From Marinobacter salsuginis (GTDB taxonomy: Bacteria > Pseudomonadota > Gammaproteobacteria > Pseudomonadales > Oleiphilaceae), in NCBI RefSeq assembly GCF_009617755.1, contig NZ_BGZH01000003.1:124001-188000 (forward strand): 64,000 bases of DNA, read 5' to 3'. The notes under the pieces were generated by a model. The model searched no databases and was not told where the DNA came from. It saw only the letters and a program-made list of their open reading frames with translations. Positions 18,630 through 28,900 of the stretch are shown piece by piece (positions within the stretch are counted from its first letter, which is position 1; the number at the start of each line of letters is the position of its first letter). The translations under genes were made by a program, and so were the position numbers.

Positions 18630-19061
18630 CTAGGCTTCAGTAGTACCGCTGGCGATCATGATAATGCGCTTTACGATGCCCTTATCGGACAGAACCGGTA
18701 AATAGCGAGCTTCCAGCCAGACCGGCTGCCCGTCTGCACCAAGATTCAGGAATCGGCCCTGTTGCACCTGGCCTGTAACCAATTCACGCCAGAACCTGAT
18801 GTACGCCTCACCACGCGCATCCTCAGGCTTGCAGAGCACCCTATGATGCTTACCAATCAGCTGTTGCTCCTGGTAGCCAAGCAACTCCAGAAAGACATCG
18901 CTGACCGACTCAAACAGTCCATCGCCGCTCATTACCGCAACTGCCACTGACCGCTGAATCGCCTGCCAATCGGCCTCCAGTTCAGACACCCGGCTCTCGG
19001 CAGCCTCCAGCTTTTCCAGAGCGGCCTGCAGTTCCTGCTTTCGTTTGCTTTGAAACACCAT
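18630..19061 (-). CDS. Single PAS-domain protein with N-terminal coiled coil
   Basis: This 143-residue protein has a coiled coil (about residues 5-35, ELQAALEKLEAAESRVSE) followed by one PAS fold (SDVFLELLGYQEQQLIGK, HHRVLCKPED, FWRELVTGQVQQGRF, VWLEARYLPVLSDKG). This PAS type resembles the sensor module of Aer/BdlA-like chemoreceptors, where it binds haem or FAD, but no output domain is attached. It may act as a standalone adaptor. Function beyond PAS is not assignable. Confidence 0.75.
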   Translation of the reverse strand: MVFQSKRKQELQAALEKLEAAESRVSELEADWQAIQRSVAVAVMSGDGLFESVSDVFLELLGYQEQQLIGKHHRVLCKPEDARGEAYIRFWRELVTGQVQQGRFLNLGADGQPVWLEARYLPVLSDKGIVKRIIMIASGTTEA

Positions 19062-19166
19062 CAGTTTCCTTTTGTTCAGCGTATGCCAGAATCGCCGGTT
19101 ATGAGAGCATTACGATGCTCAAAAGGATCGGGATTCCCGGCACAAAACGACCATGCGGAGTTTACA

Positions 19167-19985
19167 ATGACCAAACTAGCCCTGATAACCGGCGCCAGCG
19201 CAGGCATTGGCCATGAGGCCTGCACCCTGTTCGCCCAAAAAGGCTACAGGGTGATCGCCCTCTCACGACAACCAACCGGCGTGGAATCCGCAGATCGGGA
19301 GCTGGCGCTGGATCTTACATCCTTCGAGCAGATTGAAGGCCTGGCCAGTGCGCTGGACGCTGAAATTGCGGAGGCGGAGCAAGTTATTCTTGTCAACAAC
19401 TCCGGCTACGGGCAGTTTGGAGCGCTGAGCGACCTGTCGGAATCCATGTGGCAAAAGCAATTCAGCACCCACGTATTCGGCCCCATCAAACTGGCCGCCG
19501 TCTGCCTACGGCTCTGCGAGCAACACGGTACGCCCCTGAGGGTCATAGCCGTAAGCTCCGTTCTGTCACTGACGCCCCAGAAAATGAAAGGCGCCTACTG
19601 TGCCGCCAAATCCGCGATGAACACGGCCCACGAAAGCTTCTGGTTTGATGAACAGGGCAGCAAAAGCCTGGAGAGTGTCTCGCTGGTGCTCCCGGGCCCC
19701 GTGAAAACCCGGTTCAGAGAACATGCCCTGGCCGCTTTGCAGCCGGTGCTTGGGCAAGCGAGCGCGGTGCACCGGGACAAGTACGAAGCCATGGAAGCAG
19801 CGCTCGCGCCGGGTGCCAGCTTCAAGCCGTTTACAGCCAGTGCATCGGATGTCGCCAAAAAGATAGTCACAGCTGCCGAGGCGACCAGACCCAAACCTCG
19901 ATATCTCGTGACACCCCAGACCTACGCCGGCGAATTCATTACCCGGTTTATTCCCCGCTCGATCCAGAGAATCATCTTGAGGTAG
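19167..19985 (+). CDS. Short-chain dehydrogenase/reductase
   Basis: This protein of about 272 residues is a classical SDR: cofactor motif ITGASAGIGHEACTLF, NNSG at the end of beta-4, catalytic Ser in VSSVLSLTP and YxxxK in AYCAAKSAMN. The C-terminus is extended and basic, FITRFIPRSIQRIILR, resembling membrane-associated SDRs. The start is the ATG at 19167, placed right before the nucleotide-binding motif; the frame stays open further upstream but overlaps the divergent PAS gene. Substrate unknown. It overlaps the end of the convergent OYE gene by 14 nt. Confidence 0.87.
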   Translation: MTKLALITGASAGIGHEACTLFAQKGYRVIALSRQPTGVESADRELALDLTSFEQIEGLASALDAEIAEAEQVILVNNSGYGQFGALSDLSESMWQKQFSTHVFGPIKLAAVCLRLCEQHGTPLRVIAVSSVLSLTPQKMKGAYCAAKSAMNTAHESFWFDEQGSKSLESVSLVLPGPVKTRFREHALAALQPVLGQASAVHRDKYEAMEAALAPGASFKPFTASASDVAKKIVTAAEATRPKPRYLVTPQTYAGEFITRFIPRSIQRIILR

Positions 19986-21300
19986 TGCGGGCCTTCTTCA
20001 TCCTCCGAGCCCTACTTAGTTCATCCTTCACGTATGCGCCGATGGCCTTGAGGATACCCAAGTCCGGATCGGCCTGTTCGTCATCCGCCAGCCGGAAAAG
20101 CTGCTGGTAGTACCATGCCTGGCCGCCTAGAACGTTAATCACCTTGAACGGCATCAAAGGACTGGCCGGTGAGAAGAGCCCGCTCTGGGCGAGTTTGATG
20201 TCATCCTCATAGCAGACCGTCTTGTCGATGCGACCTTCAAGCAGATCCCTGGGTGTATCCGGGTCCGTACAGAGCGGTCGGCCCAGGCCAATCACGTCGG
20301 TCTCGCCATTTGCGACCACCTCTTCCATGAACGCCCGCGAACGGAATCCACCGGTGACCATCAGCGGGCAATCGCACACCTCTCGAATCGTCTGGGCACA
20401 ATCGAGAAAATAAGCCTCCCGCTTGCGAGTGCTTTCCCGCATGGCCGGCCCGTCGCTCGCAGTCTCGGCATCGCCGCTGTACCCGAGCAGCCGCGGCTGT
20501 TCGTAGGTGCCGCCGGACACCTCCAGCAGATCAATCCCCTCCTCATTGAGCCAGCGCACCACGCTCACAGACTCATCGAGCGAAAAGCCGCCCTTGCGGA
20601 AATCGTCGGAATTCAGCTTTACCGCCACCGGAAACTCCGGCCCGACAGCAGCGCGAGTCGCCCGCACCACCTCCAGCAGGAAACGGGCGCGATTCTCCAG
20701 CGACCCACCCCAGCGATCGGTGCGCTGATTGGTGACCGGCGACAGAAAAGACGACAGCAGATACCCATGAGCCCCGTGTACCTGAACGCCCGTGAAGCCA
20801 GCCTCCTTGGCGATCCGGGCCACATTGGCAAAGCGCTGGATAAAGTCGAGGATCTCCGGCTCCGTGAGCGCCCGTGGACGGGCATAGTTACCCATCAGCG
20901 ATAGCTGAACCGCCGAAGGCCCCATTGGACGAGTGGTAACGTACCGCGGCGACTGCCGACCAGCATGGGATATCTGCATCCACAGATGGTTGCCGTTACG
21001 GGTGCCCGCTTCGGCCCAGGCACGCAACTGCGCCATTCCCTCGGGCTCTCCTTCAGCCGGTGCCGGATCAATCGCCACGTTACCTGGCCGCTCCAGCACA
21101 CTGTGATCAATCATCACGTTGCCGGTAATCAACAGACCTGCCCCGCCTTCCGACCAGCGGCGGTAGAGGGTTTCATGGCGGTGGGTGGCGTGTAGCCGAT
21201 CGTCTGCCAGCCCTTCGGTCATGGCGGCCTTGGCGATGCGGTTGGGCAGGACTGCTCCGCAGGGGAGTTTCAGAGGAGTGGCTAGAGGCGATTCGAGCAT
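19972..21300 (-). CDS. NADH:flavin oxidoreductase, old yellow enzyme family
   Basis: This protein of about 442 residues is an FMN-dependent ene-reductase-type TIM barrel. Seen are PNRIAKAAMTEGLADD near the N-terminus, MQISHAGRQSPR, GFTGVQVHGAHGYLLSSFLS with the His-Gly-Ala-His motif, DRWGGSLENRARFLLEV, FPVAVKLNSDDF and the phosphate-binding region MVTGGFRSR with VIGLGRPLC. A C-terminal extension of about 70 residues is longer than simple OYEs, but there is no FeS/FAD half as in dienoyl-CoA reductase. AAGGA with 7-nt spacing selects ATG 21300 over an ATG 14 codons upstream. Natural substrate unknown. Confidence 0.88.
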   Translation of the reverse strand: MLESPLATPLKLPCGAVLPNRIAKAAMTEGLADDRLHATHRHETLYRRWSEGGAGLLITGNVMIDHSVLERPGNVAIDPAPAEGEPEGMAQLRAWAEAGTRNGNHLWMQISHAGRQSPRYVTTRPMGPSAVQLSLMGNYARPRALTEPEILDFIQRFANVARIAKEAGFTGVQVHGAHGYLLSSFLSPVTNQRTDRWGGSLENRARFLLEVVRATRAAVGPEFPVAVKLNSDDFRKGGFSLDESVSVVRWLNEEGIDLLEVSGGTYEQPRLLGYSGDAETASDGPAMRESTRKREAYFLDCAQTIREVCDCPLMVTGGFRSRAFMEEVVANGETDVIGLGRPLCTDPDTPRDLLEGRIDKTVCYEDDIKLAQSGLFSPASPLMPFKVINVLGGQAWYYQQLFRLADDEQADPDLGILKAIGAYVKDELSRARRMKKARTTSR

Positions 21301-21394
21301 GGCATCGTCCTTGTGATTCGAATTTGTTTTTATCTGGAACATGTTATGCGCGTTTACCTATCTTATTCTATGGTGTTCAACACGTTACCCGACA

Positions 21395-21417
21395 AAATCG
21401 GCCTTAAAAGCCGATTT
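21395..21417. promoter_or_regulatory. Perfect 8-bp hairpin in OYE/DUF429 divergent region
   Basis: AAATCGGC, a 7-nt loop, then GCCGATTT. Neither side carries a T-run, so a terminator is unlikely; it may be an operator for the OYE gene, or mark the left edge of the AT-rich island. Confidence 0.35.
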
Positions 21418-21501
21418 CACTCAGCCCAAAGCCAGTAAAGTGATGCATACAAAGACACAGCAAAACTCGCAGGAATGCTATGTGCAAGAGGTCGTTCGGC
21501 G

Positions 21502-22239
21502 ATGGTAATGCTTGCGGGAATCGATTTGGCATGGCAAAGCACAAGAAACCCAACAGCGATAGCCTTTGGCGAGCTCGAAGGTTCTGTGCTTGAACTGACG
21601 AAGATTAAGGAAAAAATTTTTAGCCCGCAGTCGGTATTAGCCGAGCTTCAATCCGCCCAGCGGCTCCAAGGAATTGCTATCGACGGCCCACTTATTATTA
21701 ACAACGAAACTGGGCAACGGGCCTGCGAGCGATCACTGAGCCAAGAATATGGTTCAAGGCATGCTTCCTGCCACACCTCAAATCTTACCCTGTACCCGAA
21801 TGCTGAGGGTGTCCGAATTTCAACTGAGCTGGAACAACGTGGTTTCAGGCATTTAGGCCAGCAAGGCAAGAAGTGGCAACTGGAGTGTTACCCGCACCCT
21901 GCCCTTATTGAGATATTCCAACTTCCCGAACGACTGAAATACAAGAAAGGCAGAGTCGCGACGAAGCGTGAGGGGCAGCAGAAGCTCGCTGACCTTATGC
22001 TCGGCCTGAAAGAAACAGGATCAATCGAGCTCAGCATTCCAGATCATTTGCGCCACTTTTTTGACCCGGAGCATATTGCCAGCCTTCGAGGTCGCGCGCT
22101 CAAACACAATGAAGACGTGCTTGATGCAATGGTCTGCCTGTATATGGCAGCTCTGTATCAATCCGGCCATTTGCAGAAGATCTTTGGTGATATCGAAGAC
22201 GGCTATGTGGTGGTACCTGACTGCGGCAATTCACCCTGA
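21502..22239 (+). CDS. DUF429 family protein
   Basis: This protein of about 245 residues begins MLAGIDLAWQ, with an Asp in an RNase-H-like first strand, followed by GIAIDGPLIINNETGQR, CERSLSQEYG, ECYPHPALIEIF and NEDVLDAMVCLYMA near the end. These acidic/Gly motifs define DUF429, predicted RNase-H-fold proteins with conserved Asp residues (here IDLA, IDGP, EDVLDA). AGAGG about 10 nt upstream favours ATG 21502 over the ATG at 21475. It is the last gene before the phosphorothioation island; whether it belongs to it is unclear. Confidence 0.8.
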   Translation: MVMLAGIDLAWQSTRNPTAIAFGELEGSVLELTKIKEKIFSPQSVLAELQSAQRLQGIAIDGPLIINNETGQRACERSLSQEYGSRHASCHTSNLTLYPNAEGVRISTELEQRGFRHLGQQGKKWQLECYPHPALIEIFQLPERLKYKKGRVATKREGQQKLADLMLGLKETGSIELSIPDHLRHFFDPEHIASLRGRALKHNEDVLDAMVCLYMAALYQSGHLQKIFGDIEDGYVVVPDCGNSP

Positions 22240-22578
22240 TAACAAAACATCTGACGCGGTCTGCCAAACTCAGACTTTCGAGGAAAGTAAACAATGCCGA
22301 CTCAGTGAAACTCTGGACATTTGCCTTCATCACCACTAACGTCTTGATTCTGGGCCAAACTGTTGTACCGCCAAAGGGATTCAATCCAATCTTATAGAAA
22401 ACGTAGGTGCGGATAATGTTTGCATAACGTTTGGCTGGAATGTCTAGGAGACAGCGGAGTGATAGTCATGCCATTCGGAAAACACAGACCTCCTTCCAAA
22501 CGCCGCAACGCCCTGCACTCAAAATTTAATCGATAAGTTCCTCTTTTCCCTCCATTGCCGCCTCGGGAGTCCTTACCA
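22240..22578. other. 339-nt non-coding leader before sspF
   Basis: No convincing gene lies here. It contains a small perfect inverted repeat at 22274-22288 (ACTTTC, GAG, GAAAGT) and an AT-rich stretch just before sspF (AAAATTTAATCGATAAG). It presumably carries the promoter of the six-gene sspFGH run, but no convincing pair of -35 and -10 boxes could be fixed. Confidence 0.5.
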
Positions 22579-24411
22579 ATGAGCTTTTCCAATGGATTGA
22601 TCTCATTCCTTCGCCACTATGGCCCTATTCCGGCCGGCGATAACATGTATGACGAGTTGATCCAGACTGAAATCGAGCGCCATGGGATTGAACCAGCAAT
22701 TCAAATCGAACCAGCAAGATCAAGCAAGGTTGAAGAGAATTTTGAATCTGCTGAGCCTCGAAACATCATTCTCACTGGAACCGCTGGCGATGGAAAAACC
22801 TTCCATTGCCGCCAAGCCTGGTCGGCTTTAGGCGGCGACTCAAATCAATGGAATGCGGGCGAAAAAGTTGTTTCACTTACGCTTCCCGCATCAGGAAAAA
22901 AGTTAACCATTGTTAAAGACTTAAGCGAACTAACACCGGAAGAAAAAACCAATGTATTGGCCGATTTAGCATCCTCGGTAGCAGGCCGGGACACCGAGAC
23001 CGTATACCTTGTTGCCGCGAACGATGGTCAGCTTCTCGCAAGTTGGCGTGATTGGTCAGATAGCCAGGGAGACGAAGAGCACAAGATATTCAAAATCGTC
23101 GAGGACATGCTTGTTGAGGAACGAACAAAAGATCCTGCTCTAAACCTGCGCCTATACAACCTTAGCCGTCTTGACGCGTCTGAGCATTTTTACGAACTAA
23201 TAGAACAAGTCGTCGAACACCCACAGTGGTCGAACTGTGAAGGCTGCGAACTTTTGAAAAGTGACGGCTCTACGACTTGCCCCATTCGAATAAACCGAGA
23301 ACGGCTTCGTAATGATGGTGAAGGAGCGGTCTTTCGTAGCCGACTGGGAGAATTGATGAAGCTTGGGCGTGCTAACCGCATGCATATCCCTATCCGAGAC
23401 CTACTCCTTCTCAGCGTAAATATAATTTTGGGGGATCGAAAGAACGGTCGAGTTCTTTTGACCTGTCGCGCAGCCCAAAATCGGGCGAAAAATGAAGACT
23501 ATCGGTTAACAAACCCCTATGCGAATGTGTTTGGGGCGAATCTCCCCGAACGACAACGGCAGCAATATCAGGTTTTCAACATTCTCGAAGCGTTCGGCAT
23601 TGGCCGCGAAACAGACAATAAATTTGATAACTTGCTCATTTACGGCTCGTACAATGACTCAAAGCTCTACACTGAGTTCGTATCCAATGACTCCTATTAT
23701 GGCGCGCGCGCGTATGAGCCTTTCTTGCGTGATTACCTCGAAGGAGCCCGAGAAGATATAAACGAATTTATGCGGGCGCTTTCAAGACAACGACAAAGAC
23801 TCTTCTTTTCCCTCCCTGTAGAAAGCTCCCTTAATCCTTGGCGATTAACGGTATACCAAGCTTCGGGTCAGTTTCTGGAATTTATTGCGAACCTAAAAGG
23901 CACCGGCGACACATCGCGGACGAGGGAACTGCTTGTTCGCGGACTTAACAGAACCTTTTGCGGCATGATGATTGACGAGGGAACTCAGCTATATCTCGCA
24001 TCTTCAGGTGGTGATGGTCGTGGTCGAATCGCGTCTCTTCTAAATTATGATTTGCCAACGACTAAAAATAGAAGAGATCCCTACCTCAATTTTGCATTGG
24101 CTAGCGATGAAGCAACGCCATGTTTGCAAATTGTCGATCCTACGGCGGACGGTGATGGAGTCGTTGATAGCCTCAACCTTCAGCTTACCCATTTTGAGTA
24201 CCTGATTCGTGTAGCAAGTGGCAGTTTGCCTGCCAGCTTCTCCCGCCAATGCAATGAGGATTTCCTCGACTTTAAACTGAGGCTGATCACCAGGCTCGAC
24301 CACTTGATCGGTGAAGAGCCATCTCACGGTGAAATCAATTTACAAGCACTTACGGTGGATGAGCGTGGCCGAGCGCATCCAGATAACGTGCGAATAAGGG
24401 TGGACTCATGA
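22579..24411 (+). CDS. sspF: Phosphorothioate-dependent restriction protein SspF/DptF-like ATPase
   Basis: 610 residues. A P-loop protein: Walker A is GTAGDGKT at residues 67-74, preceded by a beta-strand (NIILT). A cysteine cluster C220-x2-C223-x10-C234-P follows (a possible metal site). The rest is a helical region without a domain I recognise, with FFSLPVESSLNPWRLTVY and LDFKLRLITRLDHLI late. Order and sizes (P-loop F, unknown G, giant HerA-like H) match SspFGH/DptFGH, which in established systems damage DNA lacking phosphorothioates. GGGAG, 9 nt before ATG 22579, sets the start. It overlaps the next gene in an ATGA, so translation is coupled. Assignment is by architecture and context. Confidence 0.72.
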   Translation: MSFSNGLISFLRHYGPIPAGDNMYDELIQTEIERHGIEPAIQIEPARSSKVEENFESAEPRNIILTGTAGDGKTFHCRQAWSALGGDSNQWNAGEKVVSLTLPASGKKLTIVKDLSELTPEEKTNVLADLASSVAGRDTETVYLVAANDGQLLASWRDWSDSQGDEEHKIFKIVEDMLVEERTKDPALNLRLYNLSRLDASEHFYELIEQVVEHPQWSNCEGCELLKSDGSTTCPIRINRERLRNDGEGAVFRSRLGELMKLGRANRMHIPIRDLLLLSVNIILGDRKNGRVLLTCRAAQNRAKNEDYRLTNPYANVFGANLPERQRQQYQVFNILEAFGIGRETDNKFDNLLIYGSYNDSKLYTEFVSNDSYYGARAYEPFLRDYLEGAREDINEFMRALSRQRQRLFFSLPVESSLNPWRLTVYQASGQFLEFIANLKGTGDTSRTRELLVRGLNRTFCGMMIDEGTQLYLASSGGDGRGRIASLLNYDLPTTKNRRDPYLNFALASDEATPCLQIVDPTADGDGVVDSLNLQLTHFEYLIRVASGSLPASFSRQCNEDFLDFKLRLITRLDHLIGEEPSHGEINLQALTVDERGRAHPDNVRIRVDS

Positions 24412-25940
24412 ATAGACGTCTTGAGGCTCCTGCAAAGTACAGAAGCGATGTTAATGTTTGGGTTGACGAAGCCATCTGGGGACACCGACTATACAACGAC
24501 CAAACTCCATGGCTCGTGTTTTTAGAGTTTCTTGCGATTTTTCAATCTAGGCTTTCAGAAGACAAAGCTCTAAATGAAAACCGAGGTGATGGCTCGCACG
24601 AAACGTTCAGCTACCACATCCCACGTCTAGTTCCACTACGGCAATTGATCTTCAACAACCCTCACATCCGGTTTGTTGAAGACAATTATGAATCCGATTC
24701 CGAAAGGTGGCGAGCGTGGTTGAAAGCTTTTTCCTCGGACGATGACTTCAGCTACCTCGAAGACCGTTTTGGCTCATTTTCACGTCTCTCCCGAGTAGTT
24801 GAGCTTTTCCAGACCACGGCAATAGAACCGCACCGCCAGCGACGGTGGACATCTCGCTTTCTTTTTCCTTACGGCCCGAACTGCCTTTATGCGGACTTGC
24901 CGGCAAATGTAAATGGAAGCCCGGACAGACGTTTCTTTGCCAGAAGTGGCGAACTCCTTTACCTGATGCTTAACCGCAGTGGCAAAGGTAAAGAACTCGC
25001 CACGATGATTTCAGAAAAACTGCTGCGCCAAGATGAAACTTGGAATCGCGTTGTTCGTGCACTGCTCCCCGAGGGATACAAGATCGACTCAAACCTTGTA
25101 TCAAGTACGATTGGGTATCTACCATTTGCAGAGCGCACTGAGTATGGAGACCTAGCCGAAACATGGACTCGGCTTCTTAATTTGGACCTATCCGGCGAAG
25201 CACTGCTTGATCCGCTAATGCGCCTCTCATCTTTGCACATGCTTCTTTATATGCTGAGAAGAGCGAATGAAGAAGTTGGGGACACAAGTGAGCCCAGATT
25301 CGTGCTGGAAATAGCCTCACCTCGAAGAACGACTCTTTTCGAGCTTTCAAAGGAAAACTTCGGAGCGAACCGAATGTTATCCACACGCGCAGTTCGTGCA
25401 TACATCGAAGCGGCCAAAGAAGACGACCGTTGGAATGAGGCATTGAACGCAAGGGCTCCTGCCGACGCCGCACGAGAATATCTCACTGAGAGGTACGAAT
25501 GGGATCCGGCTGACGGTGTACCTTCCGGTGATCCAGAAACGATCTTTGAAGCGCTTCGAGAGTACGCGGAAAATCGTCACCAACAGCACGTTGGAAAGGT
25601 ACATATGGAATGGGCAAGACAGATTGGATTGGCGGTATCGCGAAGAGGTGCAGGCACCTGGTACTCGCCGGACGACTCATTGCTCAAAGCACTAGTTATG
25701 TGTGTTGTGGACGAGGGCCGCGAAGAATATCACCGGTTTCTTTCCAAGCTTTATGATCGCTTCAGACTGGTGATTGGCGCGAACGAAGCAGAAAGAGCTT
25801 TTGGAACTCTTCCAACCGATCAGAATGCCTTTATGCAGAACGCCCAGCGCTTGGAGCAGCGCCTGAGAACTTTAGGGTTGTTGCGTCGCTTATCAGATGA
25901 TTGCGCATACGTTGAGAACCCTTTTAGGAGCAGCAAATGA
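24408..25940 (+). CDS. sspG: Phosphorothioate-dependent restriction protein SspG/DptG-like
   Basis: This 510-residue protein has no enzymatic motif that I can see. It starts RLEAPAKYRSDVNVWVDEAI, has an aromatic-rich N-terminal half (WRAWLKAFSSDDDFSYLEDR, PHRQRRWTSRFLFPYGPN) and a C-terminal predicted winged-helix-like tail (LEQRLRTLGLLRRLSDDCAY). It is locked between the F- and H-like genes by ATGA overlaps on both sides, indicating fixed stoichiometry in one complex. In Dnd and Ssp systems the middle subunit is equally featureless and is required for restriction. Named from position, size and coupling only. Confidence 0.65.
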   Translation: MNRRLEAPAKYRSDVNVWVDEAIWGHRLYNDQTPWLVFLEFLAIFQSRLSEDKALNENRGDGSHETFSYHIPRLVPLRQLIFNNPHIRFVEDNYESDSERWRAWLKAFSSDDDFSYLEDRFGSFSRLSRVVELFQTTAIEPHRQRRWTSRFLFPYGPNCLYADLPANVNGSPDRRFFARSGELLYLMLNRSGKGKELATMISEKLLRQDETWNRVVRALLPEGYKIDSNLVSSTIGYLPFAERTEYGDLAETWTRLLNLDLSGEALLDPLMRLSSLHMLLYMLRRANEEVGDTSEPRFVLEIASPRRTTLFELSKENFGANRMLSTRAVRAYIEAAKEDDRWNEALNARAPADAAREYLTERYEWDPADGVPSGDPETIFEALREYAENRHQQHVGKVHMEWARQIGLAVSRRGAGTWYSPDDSLLKALVMCVVDEGREEYHRFLSKLYDRFRLVIGANEAERAFGTLPTDQNAFMQNAQRLEQRLRTLGLLRRLSDDCAYVENPFRSSK

Positions 25941-28900
25941 CACGAAACGAACTCATCGCAGCCGTCGCTCTTGATTTCATCAAAGTTCATTTGGACCAAG
26001 AAACCGATGGCTCAATGCGTTTCTGCATGCTCGGGCTAGAGCCATCACTCGTGCGCTCTATCTCACAGGCCGTATTAGCTGATTCTGATACGGCTTCTTC
26101 CGTTTCAGTTAAGGTTTCTAGCTTATTTGATCCGGATGATGACCTGCCAACGGATGCAAGAAGCAATCAATCTATAACTCATTGGCGCCATTGCCGACTG
26201 CCTGATAACACTCGAGCAGTGCTTTTTGCGGCTTCGCAGGAAGAACTCCAGCGCAACGACAAAAGTGTTGAAAAAGTAACAAAAATTGAAACTGATACAC
26301 TGAGAAACTGTTATGACGCCTGGATCGATCAAGCCGGGTTAACATCAGTCTATTTGGACTCCGTTAGACGAGAACATTTGTTGACTGCACTGAAAGCAGC
26401 AAACCAATCTCACGCAGCACGAACAATTGAAACGTACGCGGATTTTGTTATTGCTGTTGCTGAAGGAATTGTTTCCGCGGGCCTACCTCTCCAAAAAGCA
26501 ATTGATAACGCCCTTCCTAGCCTGAGACTGCCGAGGTATTCAGGTTACTTTGACCGCATTCCAGAAAAGAAACGAAATCACGCCGGTGAATGGAACAAAA
26601 TATTTAGGGCGCTTCATAGCAAAGTGCGCCCCCTTCTTGTCCAGGAAACTGAAAAAGGCGAGCCGATTCCTCGTGAGCAACTTCGCACCAATTTCGAAGA
26701 ACTCTCTGAGCGCCTAGACCCATCAGAACGCCAAGCGATCAAAGCTTTCCTTGATGCCGATTTACGAATCGATAAATGGTCCGATGCGCAGAAAGGCTTG
26801 GTCGAACTCGATTGGCGCTCGATTTCTGATCTCTTTGAGGGGATTACAAAAAAATCCTCTCAGCCTCTCGGCGAAGAAACGACCAAGTTTTTTGATGACG
26901 AATTCGATGACTTACTTGAGGAAGAAGAGCGCGAGCTGCTTGCAAGCGCTTTCCCTAAAGAACCTTCGGAAGACCTACAGGCCTTTTTCGAAACTCATCG
27001 TGAGCACCTAGCCCGAGACAAAAAACTGTCAGGAAAATGGGAACGTTATATTTATCGAAATCCCCAAACCTACCAAGACTTCTTGGTCGGATTACTCGAG
27101 ACGCTAGATGGTTTGCGTCGACGAGTTAGTGACGATGAACTCAACGAAAAGAAACTGACGATTCGCATTCCCAACAGCCGAGAGAAAAGTTTCTGGAGAG
27201 GGAAAAACGCGAAGGTTGCGCGATATTTCGCTTTCCGATATCGGGGTCTGCAAAAAGCCCTAGGTGACAAGGTCGAAATAGATTTCGGGAAACTTATGGA
27301 ATTTTACTTTCCCCAAGTAGAGGACGATCTTGCTAGAACAACATCCAGCTCCAAAGAAGCCAGATCTATTAAATTTGAGGCGGTTCTAGACCCCACGGGA
27401 GCAAATACAAAACTCGTGTTTCACTGGGAAATGCCGGTTGACGCTATCGCGACAGCACTGCCTGATGACTTGCTGAATGTGGCAAATGAGGGAGAAAATT
27501 ACGCCTTACTTCCAACGGCCGATATAACCAGACAGTCAGTAAGTTCGAAAGGAAGCATTCAGCGTATCGACTTGAATGATGTTAATACGATTAGAGACGT
27601 CACCAATACAAATGATGGAAAGCTCGTTGCGCCCAATAGGGATAGTGGCGATCGAAGCGTCGCCTTTTTGTCTGGTCTAAATACACTATCCGGTGTTCTG
27701 GAGACACAAGGTACAGAACTCATAAAACAGCGATTCGATATATTCCTCGCTGCCTATACTGAGGCGATTCGCGACTGGGTTAAAAGTGAAGGATCAGGCA
27801 TTAACTCGGAGGCCTTTGCCTCGCAAGCTAACGCCTACAGTGAATTGCTTGCCTCTCTGCTAGACCATGCGAGCAATGACCTAGCGCGAGAAAAACTTTG
27901 GCACGAGGTTTTGCGAGTCGGTGTGGCGAACGTGGGTGCAGGAAGCCCTGCCGCCATCATTACTCCTTGGCACCCATTACGTCTTGCTGAGATCAGTATA
28001 AAAACAAACCAGGCCTCAAGGCTGATCAATGATGTTCTCGATGCTGAAGAAGATGACATCTTCCGTGCAGACTTACTGTTTTCCCAGGTAAAATTCGAGC
28101 TTGTTGCAAACTATTATCCCGAAGTCTGCGTTGGGTTTGATCACAACCAGCCGATACTGCTCTCCGCAGCCGGTACCTCATTCGACTATACACTCGCAGA
28201 GCCCCCACTACGGAAATCCCGGCGCGGCGGAGATGATGCTCTTGATATTGAGCCCGGTGTCGCTGCGAAAGCCTTTAGCAATGTCGGCGAGCAATACCTA
28301 AAACTACTACCTCACGAGCGGAGTAATTTTTCTGTCGTCTTGTACAACGCCGAATCTAAAGCATTGCCAAGTGCCCTGGCCTCTGAGCTCTCAAGCAAGG
28401 TTGAGCAAGAGAATGAACTTCAGTGCGACCTCTTGCTCACGCATTCAGAGCCACAACGAATCCGACGAATCTACGAGCAACAGAACGTTACCGTTAACGA
28501 TGAATCTGGCTCAGTCATGGCCAGTGAAGCGGCGAGGAATTTTCTCTCTAGATTACGTGTAGGCTTTCTTGATGCCGCAAAGATTCCAGATGACGAAACT
28601 GATCGTGCCGCAGACCTTGTTGCACTTCAGGATGTTGTAGCGCGGAACGCTCAGCTCGTTTGGAAACAAGCTCCGGGTGAAAGAAAACCAGAATTGATGC
28701 CCCATGTTCCGGCACGTTGGTCCCGGCGCCGTCCGATCGGCCTGGCGGATACCGCAACCTCAGTATACCTAGCTTGCCCAGTTCAGCCTGAAGCTGGCCA
28801 GCATTACCTCAATCTCATTAACGGGTTCCTTGACGGGGATAACGCCCGTGCAGGCAATGTTATCCCTGCTCGTGAGGTGAATTTCCGGGATGGGGATATC

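Noticed and set aside
22420..22445. attC/integron-like TAAC...GTTTGGCT string
   Set aside because: No paired core or imperfect palindrome, no integrase, and no cassette array nearby.
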